From Coenobita brevimanus (Eukaryota; Arthropoda; Malacostraca; Decapoda; Coenobitidae), in assembly GCA_032717465.1 (NCBI GenBank), contig CM064665.1:26067511-26131510 (forward strand): DNA of 64,000 nucleotides, read 5' to 3'. The position numbers and the translations under genes are program-made. Under the pieces are notes generated by a model. The model was given only the letters and a program-made list of their open reading frames with translations, did no database searches and was not told the origin of the DNA. Below, piece by piece: positions 34,020 to 44,850 of this stretch; within the stretch, counting starts at the first letter, position 1; each line of letters starts with the position of its first letter.

Positions 34020-35110
34020 GATGGATAGAGAAATTGAGGAGATGGAAGGACCACTTTGAGTATTTGTTGAATGTGGAGAGTGAGAGCAGTGCGAGTATAA
34101 GTGGTTGGGGAATGGCTGGGAGAAGAAGAGATGAGAGGAGGGAGGAAGAGATCAGTAGGGCGGAAATAGTGGAAGCATGTGTGATGTCTCCATGGCTGTT
34201 TAATATATACATGGATGGGGTTGTAAAGGAGGTGCAAGGTAGGGCAGTGGATGTGGGGCTGGCTCTAATGAATGAGGGTGAGATTTGGAAGATTCCGGTG
34301 TTGCTGTTTGCTGATGATACAGTATTATTGAGTGAAGATGAATGGGAGTTGCAAGGTTGGTGAATGAATTTGGGACTGTGTAGGAAGAGGAATCTGAAAG
34401 TTATTGTAAACAAAAGTCAAGTTATGGTGTTTGAAAGGAATGAAGTCACAGAATGTACAGTGTGGTTGGATGGCGAGGATATGGAGAATGTGAGTGCATT
34501 CAAGTACTTGGGTAGTGTGATGATTAAGGATGGAACTTTGGGGGATGAAGTGTGTGAAAGGGTACAGCAGGGAAGGAATATTGTTGGTACACTGAAAGCA
34601 GTGATGAGAAATAGGGAGGTGAGTATGGAAGTTAAGAAGTCACTGCATGATAATATTGTGATCCCTACCCTGACGTTCGGAAGCGATCAGGCATGGACCT
34701 TGCAAGAGGGGAACAAGTCAAGAATGAGAGCAGTGGAAATGAGTTACTTGAGAGGAGCATGTAGAGTGACATGGAGGGACAGGTTAACGAATGAAGACGT
34801 GAAAGAACGTTGTGGGGTGGATGTGGATGTGGTTGAGAAGATTAGAAGAAATGCACTGCGGTGGTTTGGACATGTGGAGAGAATGGAGAATGAAAGACTG
34901 ACTAAGAGGGTGTATGTAGGTGAGGTGGAGGGAGGGAGAGGGAGGGGAAGACTGAGGATGAGGTGGAGGGATGGAGTTGAGAGGTGTATGAGGGAGGGGG
35001 AAGTGAGTTGGGGGGAGGGTAGTCACATGGTGGGTGACAGAGCGACTTGGAGGCATTTTGTCTGTGGCCACCCTTTGCGGGATTAGGGTGTCAGGCTATA
35101 GATAGATAGA
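34020..35110 (+). mobile_element. RTE-like LINE (subfamily B) with a ~600-bp internal deletion
   Basis: The 5' break is at about 34020, inside the unknown gene. The copy runs through RRWKDHFEYLLNVES to EEISRAEIVEA, then jumps at about 34176 to CVMSPWLFNIYMDG, losing RT motifs through A and half of B (about 600 bp relative to 26799-27396). Motif C (FADDTVLLSEDE) and the C-terminal domain follow, with a frame change at about 34360. The tail is (GATA)n at 35096-35110. Confidence 0.88.
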
Positions 35111-35752
35111 TTTTTACTGCCACTGTCTTGTCATAGTACTCATGGTCACAGTTATGTGAGCTGCTTAGCGTGGGTTGTCTGGCAAGGTCATGCAACAATT
35201 CAGAAACAAATATGAAAATAATTCCAACACTTCCCCCTCCTGCTGATTATATTTCTGGTGGTCCAAGCTCAGCCTCTAATCTGCGCAAGCGGTGAAATCT
35301 GGTGAAGCTTACAGCAATTTTTGGGTTCAGTAGATTGACAGTCTCAAAGTTACGTATTGATATACACGTAATATGATTATTCGTATAATTTTAACGTATA
35401 CCGATCGTTCACTTAAGGTTACTAGGCAACTATATAAATGTTTGTATGCAGCCTAATGTTAAACGACGAAGTGAAACATCGCTCAGCACATCGTCTGATT
35501 TGCATTTCATTATATTTATATTTTTTCGTTAACACTATTTGATGCCACATTTTACATTATAGGAACAATAAACCGCAATCGCATGGCAATCATATAATTC
35601 AAAATCTAGTATACTGTACATGCTAAATAAACTAATATGAAAATACATGACGGGGAATCGCTCAGACGGCGAATTGTTTTGTTTTTGTTGTGAGGGCGAG
35701 TTGTGCTGGAGCCTTGACAGCCGCCAGGCTTACTCTGGTTGCCCTTCAAAAC

Positions 35753-35803
35753 TATCTATCTATCTATCTATTGCCAGACGCCATAATCCCATAAGGGGTG
35801 GCC
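35753..35803 (-). mobile_element. LINE 3' tail fragment (subfamily A)
   Basis: (TATC)n is followed by tattgccagacgccataatc and aaggggtggccac, then a leader-like segment (cggggaggggcactaaccct at about 35830-35850) that is the complement of one next to the LINE endonuclease fragment at 41740. The interval 35111-35752 is unassigned. Confidence 0.7.
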
Positions 35804-36015
35804 ACTTGACTTTGAGTTAGTTGTTTTACGGGGAGGGGCACTAACCCTCCACCAAAACGCCTACAAATAATCCACCAGCCACTACACAGATGACGTATCT
35901 TTCGCATTAACGCCACACCTACCTACATCAGCATCTGCAGCTTTGTGGGTCTTTCCCCCATCAGGACGATCTTGTAGAGGGGACGTAGAAATAATTGAAA
36001 ACTGCATAAACTAAA

Positions 36016-36086
36016 TCTATCTATCTATCTATCTATAGCCCGACGCCCTAATCCCGCAAAGGGTGGCCGCAGACAAAACGCCTCCA
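36016..36086 (-). mobile_element. LINE 3' tail fragment (subfamily B)
   Basis: (TATC)n plus tagcccgacgccctaatccc and the next ~35 bp, ending at cgcctcca. It is about 70 bp long. Confidence 0.8.
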
Positions 36087-36149
36087 TAATTATTAATTCC
36101 AGCCACTGTTGGTGGGGTGTAATTCCGAAATAATACTCATTACTCTGGC

Positions 36150-36530
36150 ATTCAAGGATAGTCGCCACCAGTAAGTTATTATGCTAATTTTGATGTGTAT
36201 CCCGTGTTCTCGGTTTCGTTTTAATTTTTCTTTCTTTTTTTCAGAGTTTTCAAGCTGTATTCACTTGTTTTATAGTAATCATCCAATTTTCATGACAAAC
36301 ATAGACATTATTGGCTTTAATACTGGAAATGGTAAGTACATTTTACATCATGCAGTAATGGATCTTACCAATTCAGTCCATACTACTCCAGTTTGTTCTC
36401 TGTATCTTCTGACTTCATGGTGGTAAACAATTTCTGATTCATTCTTCATGAAATGAGCACAGCCTTTCCATGTTTTCTATTGAAATGAGTCTTTCACAGG
36501 TTACCTGCATTACCACAGCTACTGGGCTCA
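36150..36530 (+). repeat. Dispersed repeat, inverted relative of 22780-23205
   Basis: This is the partner of the repeat described at 22780-23205. It also includes a family R-like block (ctactccagtttgttctctg) at about 36381-36410. Confidence 0.4.
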
Positions 36531-36959
36531 TTTATACACTCACCCTTGAAAGCTGGGTTAAGTTTGGTGAAATCATTAAGTTCCCATTGCTTTGACGCAG
36601 GATACACTGATGCGTCCAGTCGGAGCAGTGGTTGGTAAACAACGCGGCCAGCTGGATAGATCGTCGGTAAACATTGTGTTGGGCGACCTGGCCACTTCCA
36701 TAAATACCCAAAATAGGTATGGTATAGTTTTTGTCATTGTCCATTCACTTCTTGCAGTCACAATGGAACAGTTAACCATCCGTGTTGTATATGCACCAAA
36801 ATTACCTACCTTGAGATTGTGAGTTTGGTATACTGTAGGTGGAATTGCCGTGCCTGTTTGGTAAAGCATTACCATTTTCTGTTGACTTGTTCACTTTTGT
36901 TTTATCATTATCAGTATGTTCCCTATGCCAAAACAGCACTTGTAATGACACAGTAAAAG

Positions 36960-37690
36960 TACGCTTTACTTGAAGCAGTAGAAGGACGCCATTTCAGTTC
37001 ATATTCCTTCAGTTTGTTTTCTGTTTTTTTCTGACAATTTTCAGGATGGTAAATTACCTTTTCCTGCTGAAAAATTTTCCACTTTTTATCATCATGATCT
37101 TAAGGTGGTTTTTATTTCCCAGCTGGGTGCTAGGCTAAGCTAGGTTAGGTTAAATTAAATTGAATTAAATTATTAGGTACAGTTAAGCTAGGTTAGGGCA
37201 GTCACTTCCACCTTCACTGACCAAACGAACTGACACAGCGGAACATAGCAAAAAACAACGGACAAATGGATTTCACATGAAATCTTTACTTACCACCCCA
37301 GAAATAATCAGAAAAATATAACAGACTATCAGGAAGAAGACGAACTGATTTGGTAAGGTGCTTCTACTGCTTCAAATAAAGCTTGTGTGTACCTGGCAGA
37401 CTTACCGGGTAGTTGAATCATGGTTGAGTTAGGTTAGGTTGAAATGTAAGGTTAGGAAGAGGGACTAAAAGGTGACGGGGAAGTATGTTGAAGTAAGTGT
37501 CTGCCATTGCTCTTCAGAAACAATTGATACAGCAGAAAGAACATGGCAAAAAACATTAGGGAAAGAAGTTTAATGTGACAGATTCATTTACCACCCCAAA
37601 AATAACCAGAAAGGAAGAAGAAGTGAATTGATAAGGTGCTTCTGCTGTTTAAAGTAAAACTTATTTTTACCCTGGGAATTATTTCACATG
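36960..37690 (+). repeat. Repeat family R, copies 4-5
   Basis: Blocks seen in copies 1-3 recur here: tcatattccttcagtttgtt, ggatggtaaattacctt, gctaggttaggttaaatt, aataatcagaaaaatataac and tggtaaggtgcttctactgc. A second, shorter series starts near 37480 (aacatggcaaaaaacatt, gataaggtgcttctgctg). Degenerate TTAGG tracts sit at 37138-37200 and 37425-37460. Confidence 0.65.
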
Positions 37691-37743
37691 TAGAGTGTCA
37701 GATGTTGACTTTTTTTTCATTATTAAGCAAATCATGAGAACAG

Positions 37744-38753
37744 TACAGTAATATCCCGCTGTACAAATCCCCTTTATGCAGTACCCCGCCATTGCGATGT
37801 AAAACAATTAACACCATTCCCCGCCTATCAGTGGCCAGTCCCTGGTTATCTGATGAGAGTTGTTTGTTTATTTTAACTAATATTGATTTTTTTCAGATTT
37901 TGGTGATATTTTAGACTTAATTTTTTTATTAGGTTGACTGATAAACTGTTTTTAGACTTAATGTGTCTTAGCCATAGGTGGGGTGAACACTGTCATTTTG
38001 GGGTAGCTACAGTTTACTTAGTTGACTTTTTTACATGACAGTATTGTGATACCAACTCTAACGTACGGAAGTGAAGCTTGGACGTTGTTGGAAGGACACA
38101 AGTCAAGAGTGAGAGCAGTGGAAATGAGTTATTTAAGAGGAGCCTGTGGAGTCACATGGAGAGATAGGCTGACGAATGAGGATATAAAGGACCGTTGTGG
38201 TGTGGATGTGATAGGAAGCGTCATGAGGAACACACTGAGATGGTTTGGCCATGTGGAGAGGATGGAGGGTGAAAGACTGACGAAGGGAGTGTATGTGGGT
38301 GAGGTGGAGGGGGGAAGAGGGAGGGGGAGGCCGAGGATGAGATGGAGGGATGGGGTGGAGTGGTATATGAGAGAGGGGGGTGTGAGTTGGGAGCAGGGCA
38401 GTGAAATGGCGGGGGACAGGGCGATTTGTTTGTGGCCACCCCAAACGGGATTGAGGCGTCTGGCAATAGATAGATAGATAGGTTTTATTTTTGGGTTTAG
38501 GTGAGATTTAACTCCTTTTAAGCTTAGTTTATCTTGTTTTAAAGCTATTTGGGGGTTTAGGTGAGCTAGAAACTTGCTTTTGGACTCATTGGGTGGGTTT
38601 TGGACTTGGTTGTGGGGAAGATCCCAAGGCACCCAAATGCATCCCTATACAGTACTGTACTTTCTGTGTTTCAACATCCCTGGTAACCAGTACCCTGGCT
38701 CAGCGATGAGTTATCCCAAATGCATCTCATCGTTATAACTGGGACTTACTGTA
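37744..38753. mobile_element. Possible Tigger-like MITE interrupted by a LINE fragment
   Basis: Left: TA then cagtaatatcccgctgtaca. Right: ggacttactg then TA (inverted, cagtaagtcccagttataac). The first about 10 bp and the TA duplication fit pogo/Tigger ends, but similarity fades quickly. The LINE fragment 38030-38481 would be a later insertion. Confidence 0.3.
38030..38481 (+). mobile_element. RTE-like LINE, 3' fragment (subfamily A)
   Basis: It begins at the SLHDSIVIPTLTYGSEAW region, keeps an open frame (38022-38477) through RCGVDV, RWFGHVERMEG and GRGRPRMRWRDGVE, and ends tctggcaatagatagatag. A short deletion (about 6 bp) removes one copy of the VDVD repeat. Confidence 0.9.
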
Positions 38754-38763
38754 CCATTCCACT

Positions 38764-38874
38764 ATGCATTCTTCACAAGTACTGTTGCACTATGCAGTCT
38801 TCACAAGTACAGTACTGTTGCACTATGCAGTCTTCACAAGTACAGTACTGTTGCACTATGCAGTCTTCATGAGT
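38764..38874 (+). repeat. 33-bp minisatellite, about 3.5 copies
   Basis: The unit tgttgcactatgcagtcttc plus acaagtacagtac repeats at 33-bp spacing. As 33 is a multiple of three it leaves an open frame (LLHYAVFTSTV repeated), which I regard as a by-product. Confidence 0.85.
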
Positions 38875-39123
38875 AGTACTTTGCAGATTCATCATACAAC
38901 AGAAATGAAAGTAAAGATTTCCAGAATCAGGGAAGTCAGGCTGGCTTTTCAGGAATTAATGTTCAAGATACAAACAAAATTGTTTGATAATTGTCAGAGT
39001 TCTGTGTCCTTTTTTGATAGATTTGTCTTGTATAATGCTCATAAATAGTTTGAACAAAATGGATGGTATGATTGAAGAATGATCTGGTTAGGACCAAAGA
39101 TATCTTTCATTTTTGTTAGTTTT

Positions 39124-39672
39124 AAAAGTTTTTAGTAGGCGGAGGCGCTCACCATCCACTCACTCGATGTGGTGCTGCTGTTGGGTGTCAGCCCTTTCTT
39201 CTCCTCCATCCTTCTTTCCATCCATCCTCTTCTGTCTTCCTTTCCTTCATTCTTTCCTTGTCCTACTGGGGTTACTTTACACTCCCTCATCTGTTTTTCA
39301 TTCTTTCCTCTTCCTTCTGCCTGTGGGTGACTCTACACTGAGTGACAAGCCAGATGGTTTCCTGTACACAAGGAAACCATTTACTACGGTGGGTGGTAAC
39401 CATATAACTAAATTTTGGCGCCTGGTGGTAACCATATAACCAAATTTTGGCGCCTGGTGGTTTAGCGAGTAATTATGGCGCTCTAGTCAGATTGAACTGC
39501 TGAAGGTTTACATCCAAGAGGTGGTTGGGGTTGATTGCTATTGTAATGCCACTCAGGGATGAGTGAGGCTTGTCACTCTTATCTTAAATATCAGGACCAA
39601 CTGCCTAGCCCCGGGCTCCTACACTCCTCATGGGTCAGTGTAGGATTGGATGATGGATGGATGGATGGATAA
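39124..39672 (+). repeat. SINE-like repeat, family S, copy 3, with (GGAT)n tail
   Basis: This is the best-preserved copy. It opens gtaggcggaggcgctcacca, has the pyrimidine-rich middle, ctgagtgacaagccagatgg, the aggaaacc inverted motif, a doubled 28-bp block (ccatataac(c/t)aaattttggc), a gcctggtggtttagcg block and a (GGAT)n tail at 39645-39671. The simple-repeat tail supports a retroposon. Matches 2775-3246 in inverse orientation. The interval 39673-40077 is unassigned. Confidence 0.7.
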
Positions 39673-40077
39673 AAGTTTTTAATTATAAAAGCCTGAATTT
39701 CACTTCCTTTGCAGTCAATACATATCCTTAAGGGACATTCTTTGACCCATAACTACAGTGACATTGTTTTATGCTAACGTTTTCAAGTCTTTGACTGTAA
39801 CCACGGCATCACAATAATATGTGGAATTCCATGGAAGTACGGCCAACCATCCAAAAACTGTGAAATGGATCTACAGTTTTCAAAAAGTCCTGTGGCCTAG
39901 ATCACACATTTTTACTCGCAAAAAAACAAATGAGGTGTTTAGTCAAATAACGAAGAACGTGCCAAATCAATGTTTTGAGATAAACAGTGTTAAAAATTTG
40001 TTTCATTGTAGCTCATTCACCAGTAGCCCAATTTCAGTAAATAATGTCTCAGAAAATAGAGCTGGTAAAATAGAGCT

Positions 40078-40204
40078 GGTATATGAGGGAGGGGGGAGTG
40101 AGTTGGGGGGGAGGGTATCGTCAAATGGTGGGTGACAGAGCGACTTGAAGGCATTTTGTCTGCGGCCATCCTTTGCGGGATTAGGGCATCGGGCTGTAGA
40201 TAGA
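40078..40204 (+). mobile_element. LINE 3' tail fragment (subfamily B)
   Basis: The last ~125 bp of the LINE, from ggtatatgagggaggg through tttgcgggattagggc to a short tagatag tail. Confidence 0.85.
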
Positions 40205-40344
40205 AAACACTTTAAGACGCATAAGAATAAAATACAAATTATATGAAATACCGTATTAGGTAATGCTGTTTCGTTATTAACTCCATACCATGGCACCTCT
40301 ATTAAAAAAAAAATGAAAATAACCAAAATTTGAAAAGGACAATC

Positions 40345-40925
40345 ACCAATCCATGAACACTAGTGGTGCATGTATGTAAGTGCTGTGGAGGGTGTGAAGA
40401 TTAACAGTAGTCTAGTGTATTGTCGGTCTAGTGCCTTCCGTTCATCACTAACCTGTTTCAGATTAGGGCCAATGCCTCGCTTGTCAGTTTCCACTGATCC
40501 AGTTACAGTCACTTTGTTGAGTACAGAACGAACTCTACGCTCAACTAAACCGTGAACGCTGAGGAATGATGATCGACAAACATCATAAGTCACATTGGCG
40601 TACCGATACTCAACACAATAACTAATCGTACATGACTTGTCTGTTTTATGGCCCTTGACACGAGGCTGCTTCATAGCAACACTTTTCACATGACCGGCAA
40701 AGTAACTGGTCTATCTGTTATAATCACTCATTGCCCCCAAAACTGTAAATAGATCATTTAATATATCATCGCCCAAGTTACTGAAGCAACTGAGCCACAC
40801 TTACAAGGAGGACCAATTTTCCTAGCTGGCACTTCCTTTTTTGTGCTATAACTCACGCATGCATTTCCTTTTTGCTTGGCGACCGCAGGTTTCCAAGAAG
40901 ATAGGTTATGTTTTCACTTCACGTT
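40345..40925 (-). pseudogene. Remnant of a multi-copy arthropod gene with a PPCKC motif
   Basis: Read on the minus strand with two frame breaks: KKEVPARKIGPPCKCGSV, then DILNDLFTVLGAMSDYN, then YFAGHVKSVAMKQPRVKG, VTYDVCRSSFLSVHGL, RRVRSVLNKV and VETDKRG. This order (PPCKC, FW-x-LG-like segment, VC+..FLS.HGL...R, DKRG) is one I recognise from a very abundant family of uncharacterised arthropod proteins, probably transposon-derived. The downstream catalytic part is absent. The longest intact frame is 40689-40360. Confidence 0.5.
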
Positions 40926-41147
40926 TTCACTTCTGCATATGCTCAGGGACCTCCAGGTCGTTATCACTGTAAGTCACTCATGTTGCAGTGTAAATCACTG
41001 TAAATCTGAGGTGAAAATAATGTAATAAACCAAAAGCACATCTGTGTGGGTTACAGTGTAGGTTAAACAGAACTGGGAAGGACAGGATCTGGCCCCACCC
41101 ACCAGCCAACGTGCCCACAAAACACGGCCACTGCTTGGCTGTGAGTG

Positions 41148-41155
41148 TGACGTCA
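41148..41155. promoter_or_regulatory. CRE-like palindrome TGACGTCA
   Basis: A perfect 8-bp cAMP-response-element core sits in a locally GC-richer segment (41040-41260). There is no recognisable gene next to it, so significance is unproven; chance occurrence is plausible. The interval 40926-41605 is otherwise unassigned. Confidence 0.2.
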
Positions 41156-41609
41156 TCATGAGACCCACCACTCATTTGCAGCCTGGAGTGCTCGCTGGCA
41201 TGTTCGTCTTTCTTCCACCACACTTTTCCTTGGGAGAGAGACAGGCCACGTGTACCAACCTGCAGTGTGTTGGAACAAGAATCCACTTTGTTGTATAGGA
41301 CTTTCGACCATATTGTAAAGACGAACATGTTGTGAAAATATTTCCACCGGATAGAAAAATGGCGGATAAGTGTGTTGCGCTCTAAATCTCAATTTTAGAT
41401 ATTTGGCACGTTGGCCGTTATTCGACTAAACGCCTAAGATACAGTTTGGTTTCACTATACAGTAGGGTTGCGTTAAGTGAAAACCTGTCGCATAATGATT
41501 TATTGTATAGCGAGGTTGATATAGGTTCAGTGGGGTTAGGGAGGATGCCCTCAACTGCAAAGCCTAAAATGCCCCCAAAACCTCTCACAAACCTGTGGTG
41601 GCACTCTAT

Positions 41610-41760
41610 TTGGGAACAGCTGTACATTGAGTGGCATGCCAAATGATTTCCTGTAAATTAGGAAATCGTCTGGTACTCCGGGTGGTAAACTTATGACCAA
41701 CCAGCCCTAGTTCCCTACGTGTCACCAAGTGGGTTGGCGGAGGGTTAGTGCCCCTCCCTG
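41610..41760 (+). repeat. Family S-related segment upstream of the LINE endonuclease fragment
   Basis: It shares ttgagtggcatgccaaatga, the tttcctgtaaattaggaaat inverted motif and ggtggtaaacttatgacc with family S. It then continues gtgggttggcggagggttag and tgcccctcc, which also occurs near 49027-49072 and inverted at about 35826-35860. It may belong to the LINE leader. Confidence 0.45.
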
Positions 41761-41779
41761 GAAAACAGCTAAGTAAAAA

Positions 41780-42290
41780 TACAAAAAAGAAGTATCGGAC
41801 CAGATCTGACCAACAGATGATGACTAATAATCGAACAAAGGACAGGGTATGGATTATGACTTGGAATGTAAAGAGTGTGTTTGATGAGATGAAAGAGAGA
41901 TTGTCCAGGTGCTTGAGGATGCAAAAGTGGACATATGTGGAATAACTGAGACCAAATGGAAAGGTGAGAGAGTGGGAGTGTGGATTGGGTGTATGTGCAG
42001 GAGTAGGTGGGAATGAGAGGGGAAAAGAGGGAGTATGTGTTGTGTGCAAGAGATGGAAGGAGAATACAAGAGATATGGATCAGTTGGGTCAAGGATTGTG
42101 TGGGTAAGACTGAAAGTAGGATTACAAATGGGGGCAATTGTGTGTGTGTGTATACGCGTCAGTGCAAGATAGTGCAAGCAGAGTGAAAGAAGAGTTATGG
42201 GCAAATGTGGAAGCGTGCATGGAAAAGTTTGAGAGTTATTTTTGATTGGAGATATGAATGGAAAAGTAGTGAATGTGAAGATGTGTAGGG
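41780..42290 (+). mobile_element. RTE-like LINE, 5' endonuclease-only fragment
   Basis: The segment encodes the start of an APE-type endonuclease: WIMTWNVKSV (catalytic Asn), then in another frame VDICGITETKWKGER (catalytic Glu in ETK), and later IGDMNGKV (the GD.N motif) near 42250. No RT follows; homology stops near 42290. It is frame-broken (for example at 41943). The interval 42291-42810 is unassigned. Confidence 0.7.
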
Positions 42291-42810
42291 GCGTGATGTT
42301 TGACCATACACCTTGTCTTAATTCCCTTCTCAAAATTAAATTCCAAAAAATGCTACGTGTTTGACTGGGGAACTCTCGGCCTAGGTTAACCCCCATTTTT
42401 AATTCAGAAGCTCTGCTCCAGAGTAACCACCTGGGTAAAGTGCCATTCATAAACAAGCTGAGTAGGTAATATGAAATAAAACTCAACGTGGGTTTTCTTT
42501 TCTTATTAACTCTAACTTGGATACATTCAAAATTACATGGGGTTTTGAGTTAAGTATGAGGTAGCACCATAAATCACTAAGTTAGGTATCACTTATCCAT
42601 TCTTGTCAGGCTGTTTTCATCAGTCCTCTGGCCTGATCTCACAGTCTGCACCTGGGGCCTGTTAAGTAGGTCTGAGTCCAAGCCTTCAAAGTCCATTCCA
42701 GACATGAAACTCAAAACCCGTTCCTATAAATCCAACATACTTCTTAGGAATGTTTACCAAACTTTATACTAATTATGATCTAATTAAAACTAACTATACT
42801 TTGGATATCT

Positions 42811-44018
42811 GTCTATCTATCTATCTATTGCCAGACACCTCAATCCTGCAAGGGATGGCCACAAACAAATTGCTTCCATGTTGCTCTTTCCTCCACCATT
42901 TTGCTGCCCTGGTCCCAGCACATGCCCCCTTCTCTCATATACTTCTCCACTCCATCCCTCCATCTCATCCTTGGCCTCCCCCTCCATCTCATGCACATAC
43001 ACTCCCCTCATTAGTCTATCGCTCTCCATCCTCTCCACGTGGCCAAACCACCTCAGTGTATTTCTCCTAATGTTTTCTGCCACATCCACATCCACACCAC
43101 AATGTGCCTTCACTTCCTCATTTGGCAATCTCTCTTTCCATGTAGCTCCACATGCTTCTCTCAGATAACTCATTCCTACTGTTCTCACTCTTGACTTGCG
43201 TCCCTCTAATAAGGTCCAAGCTTCACTTCCATACGTTAAAGTTGGTATCACAGTACTGTCATGCAGTAACTTTTTCACTTCCATGCTTACATCCTAGTTT
43301 CTTATCACTGTTTTCAGAGAACCAGCAACCTAGTTTTCCTTGCTGCACCCTTTCAAGCACTTCACTCTCTAAATTTCCATCCTTACTCATCACACTACCC
43401 AAGTACCTAAATGCACTCACATTTTCCATTTTCTCCTCATCCAGCCTCACTGTACATTCAGTGACTTCATTTCTCTCGAAGACCATAACTTTACTCTTCC
43501 CAGCATTGACCTCTAGATTCCGTTTCTTACACACTCTCCCAAACTGATTCACCAAGCCTTGCAGTTCCCCTTCGTCTTCACGTCTGCAAACAACAATACA
43601 GGAAGTTTCCAAATGATGCTCTCTCTCATTAGGGTTGCTCCAACATCCACTGCCCAACCTTGTAACTCTTTTATAATCACATCCATGTACAGATTGAACA
43701 ACCATGGAGACATGACACATCCCAGTTTCAATCCAACATTCAGATAGAAAAATTCACTTAGTTCACTATCCACACACACTGCAGCCTTAGCATCCTCAAA
43801 CATACTCTTCACGGCATTCAACAGCTTCTCATTTACTTAATATATTCTTAATATTTGCCATATTCCTTGTCTGTCCACTCTGTCATATGCTTTCTCCAAA
43901 TCCATGAAGGCATACAACATTCTCTTCTCTAGGAACTTCTCCATGAAAGACCCAAGGATGAATGTCTGATCTACACAACCTCTTCTCTTCCTAAAACCTC
44001 CCTGTTCTTCTCCAACTA
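42811..44018 (-). mobile_element. RTE-like LINE, 5'-truncated copy (subfamily A), inverted
   Basis: The minus strand runs from the RT fingers (VGEEQGGFRKRRGCVDQTF) to a (TATC)n tail at 42811-42829. Frames at 44025-43837, 43821-43549, 43720-43259 and 43284-42817 are collinear pieces of one protein. Motif A reads AFMDLEKAYDRVDRQG and motif B LKLGCVMSPWLFNLYMD. Motif C is lost near 43590. Confidence 0.88.
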
Positions 44019-44027
44019 TACTCAATT

Positions 44028-44300
44028 TTTTCCAGGTGATGATCCACTTTCATGAATGTGGCACCTGCACATTCCTACTGCGTGATTGGTTCGTTTCAGT
44101 TTCATGCCAGAAGTATCATATTTACAAAAAACGTTTGTACCTTATATTCCAGTTCTCATAAATGCTGTTTTGCATTGTCATTGCTCTGTACAAACAGACA
44201 TGAAACAAGTATGTGTGCTTCACCCAAACGGACAATGCATTTGTGGACGTTGAATTTGAATTGAAATATTTATTGTTGTAAATGGTACAGAGTTGTTACA
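44028..44300 (-). repeat. Inverted arm matching 48075-48360
   Basis: Inverted, this reads caactctgtaccatttacaa, aatatttcaattcaaattca, gtgaagcaca, catgtctgtttgtac, then gcaaaacagcatttatgaga and gtggcacctgcac-type blocks, collinear with 48075-48360. The two arms flank the whole 44.3-48.1 kb block. The interval 44301-44525 is unassigned. Confidence 0.75.
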
Positions 44301-44525
44301 TCTCCCTATTTAAAAAAAATACAAATAAACACATTTGGCTGGGTAAGTGCAAATAAAAGATATCTCAATACTTAGGCACTTGTTACATTAGATAATAGTA
44401 CCATTTTAAGTCAATTAGCTGTTTTGTCAGTGGTAAAGTGCTGGAAGTGGGAAGGCCAATGGAACAGCCGCTACCGAGGAGGGGGGGGGGGTGGAGACTT
44501 GAGAGACGGCCAGGTGGGAAAAACG

Positions 44526-44618
44526 GGTTGTCTCGTCTCGCAAGATGTCAGACTTTATTATGGATCACACCTGCTCCATTGCATCGATACTTTCGCCCAT
44601 ATTATCCGTAAGTATATA

Positions 44619-44681
<63 letters not shown>

Positions 44682-44850
44682 ATACACGAGTGTATCTGTA
44701 TATATATTTATTTAGTTATTAGAGATGCAACAACTCTGTACCATTTACAACAATAAATATTTCAATTCAAATTCAACTTCCTCAAATTCATTTTCCTTTT
44801 TGGTGAAGCACAGATACATACTTGTTTCATGTCTGTTTGTATAATATATC
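44526..44850 (+). repeat. Tandem unit U, copy 1, with (TA)n core
   Basis: The unit is gttgtctcgtctcgcaagat, gtcagactttatta, ctccattgcatcgatacttt, ccgtaagtata, a (TA)n core (44616-44690), then agagatgcaacaactctgta and the aatatttcaattcaaattca to ctgtttgtata segment. A second copy follows at once. Confidence 0.8.

Noticed and set aside
38764..39048. Repeat-containing protein (LLHYAVFTST)
   Set aside because: The open frame follows from a 33-bp minisatellite whose length is a multiple of three.
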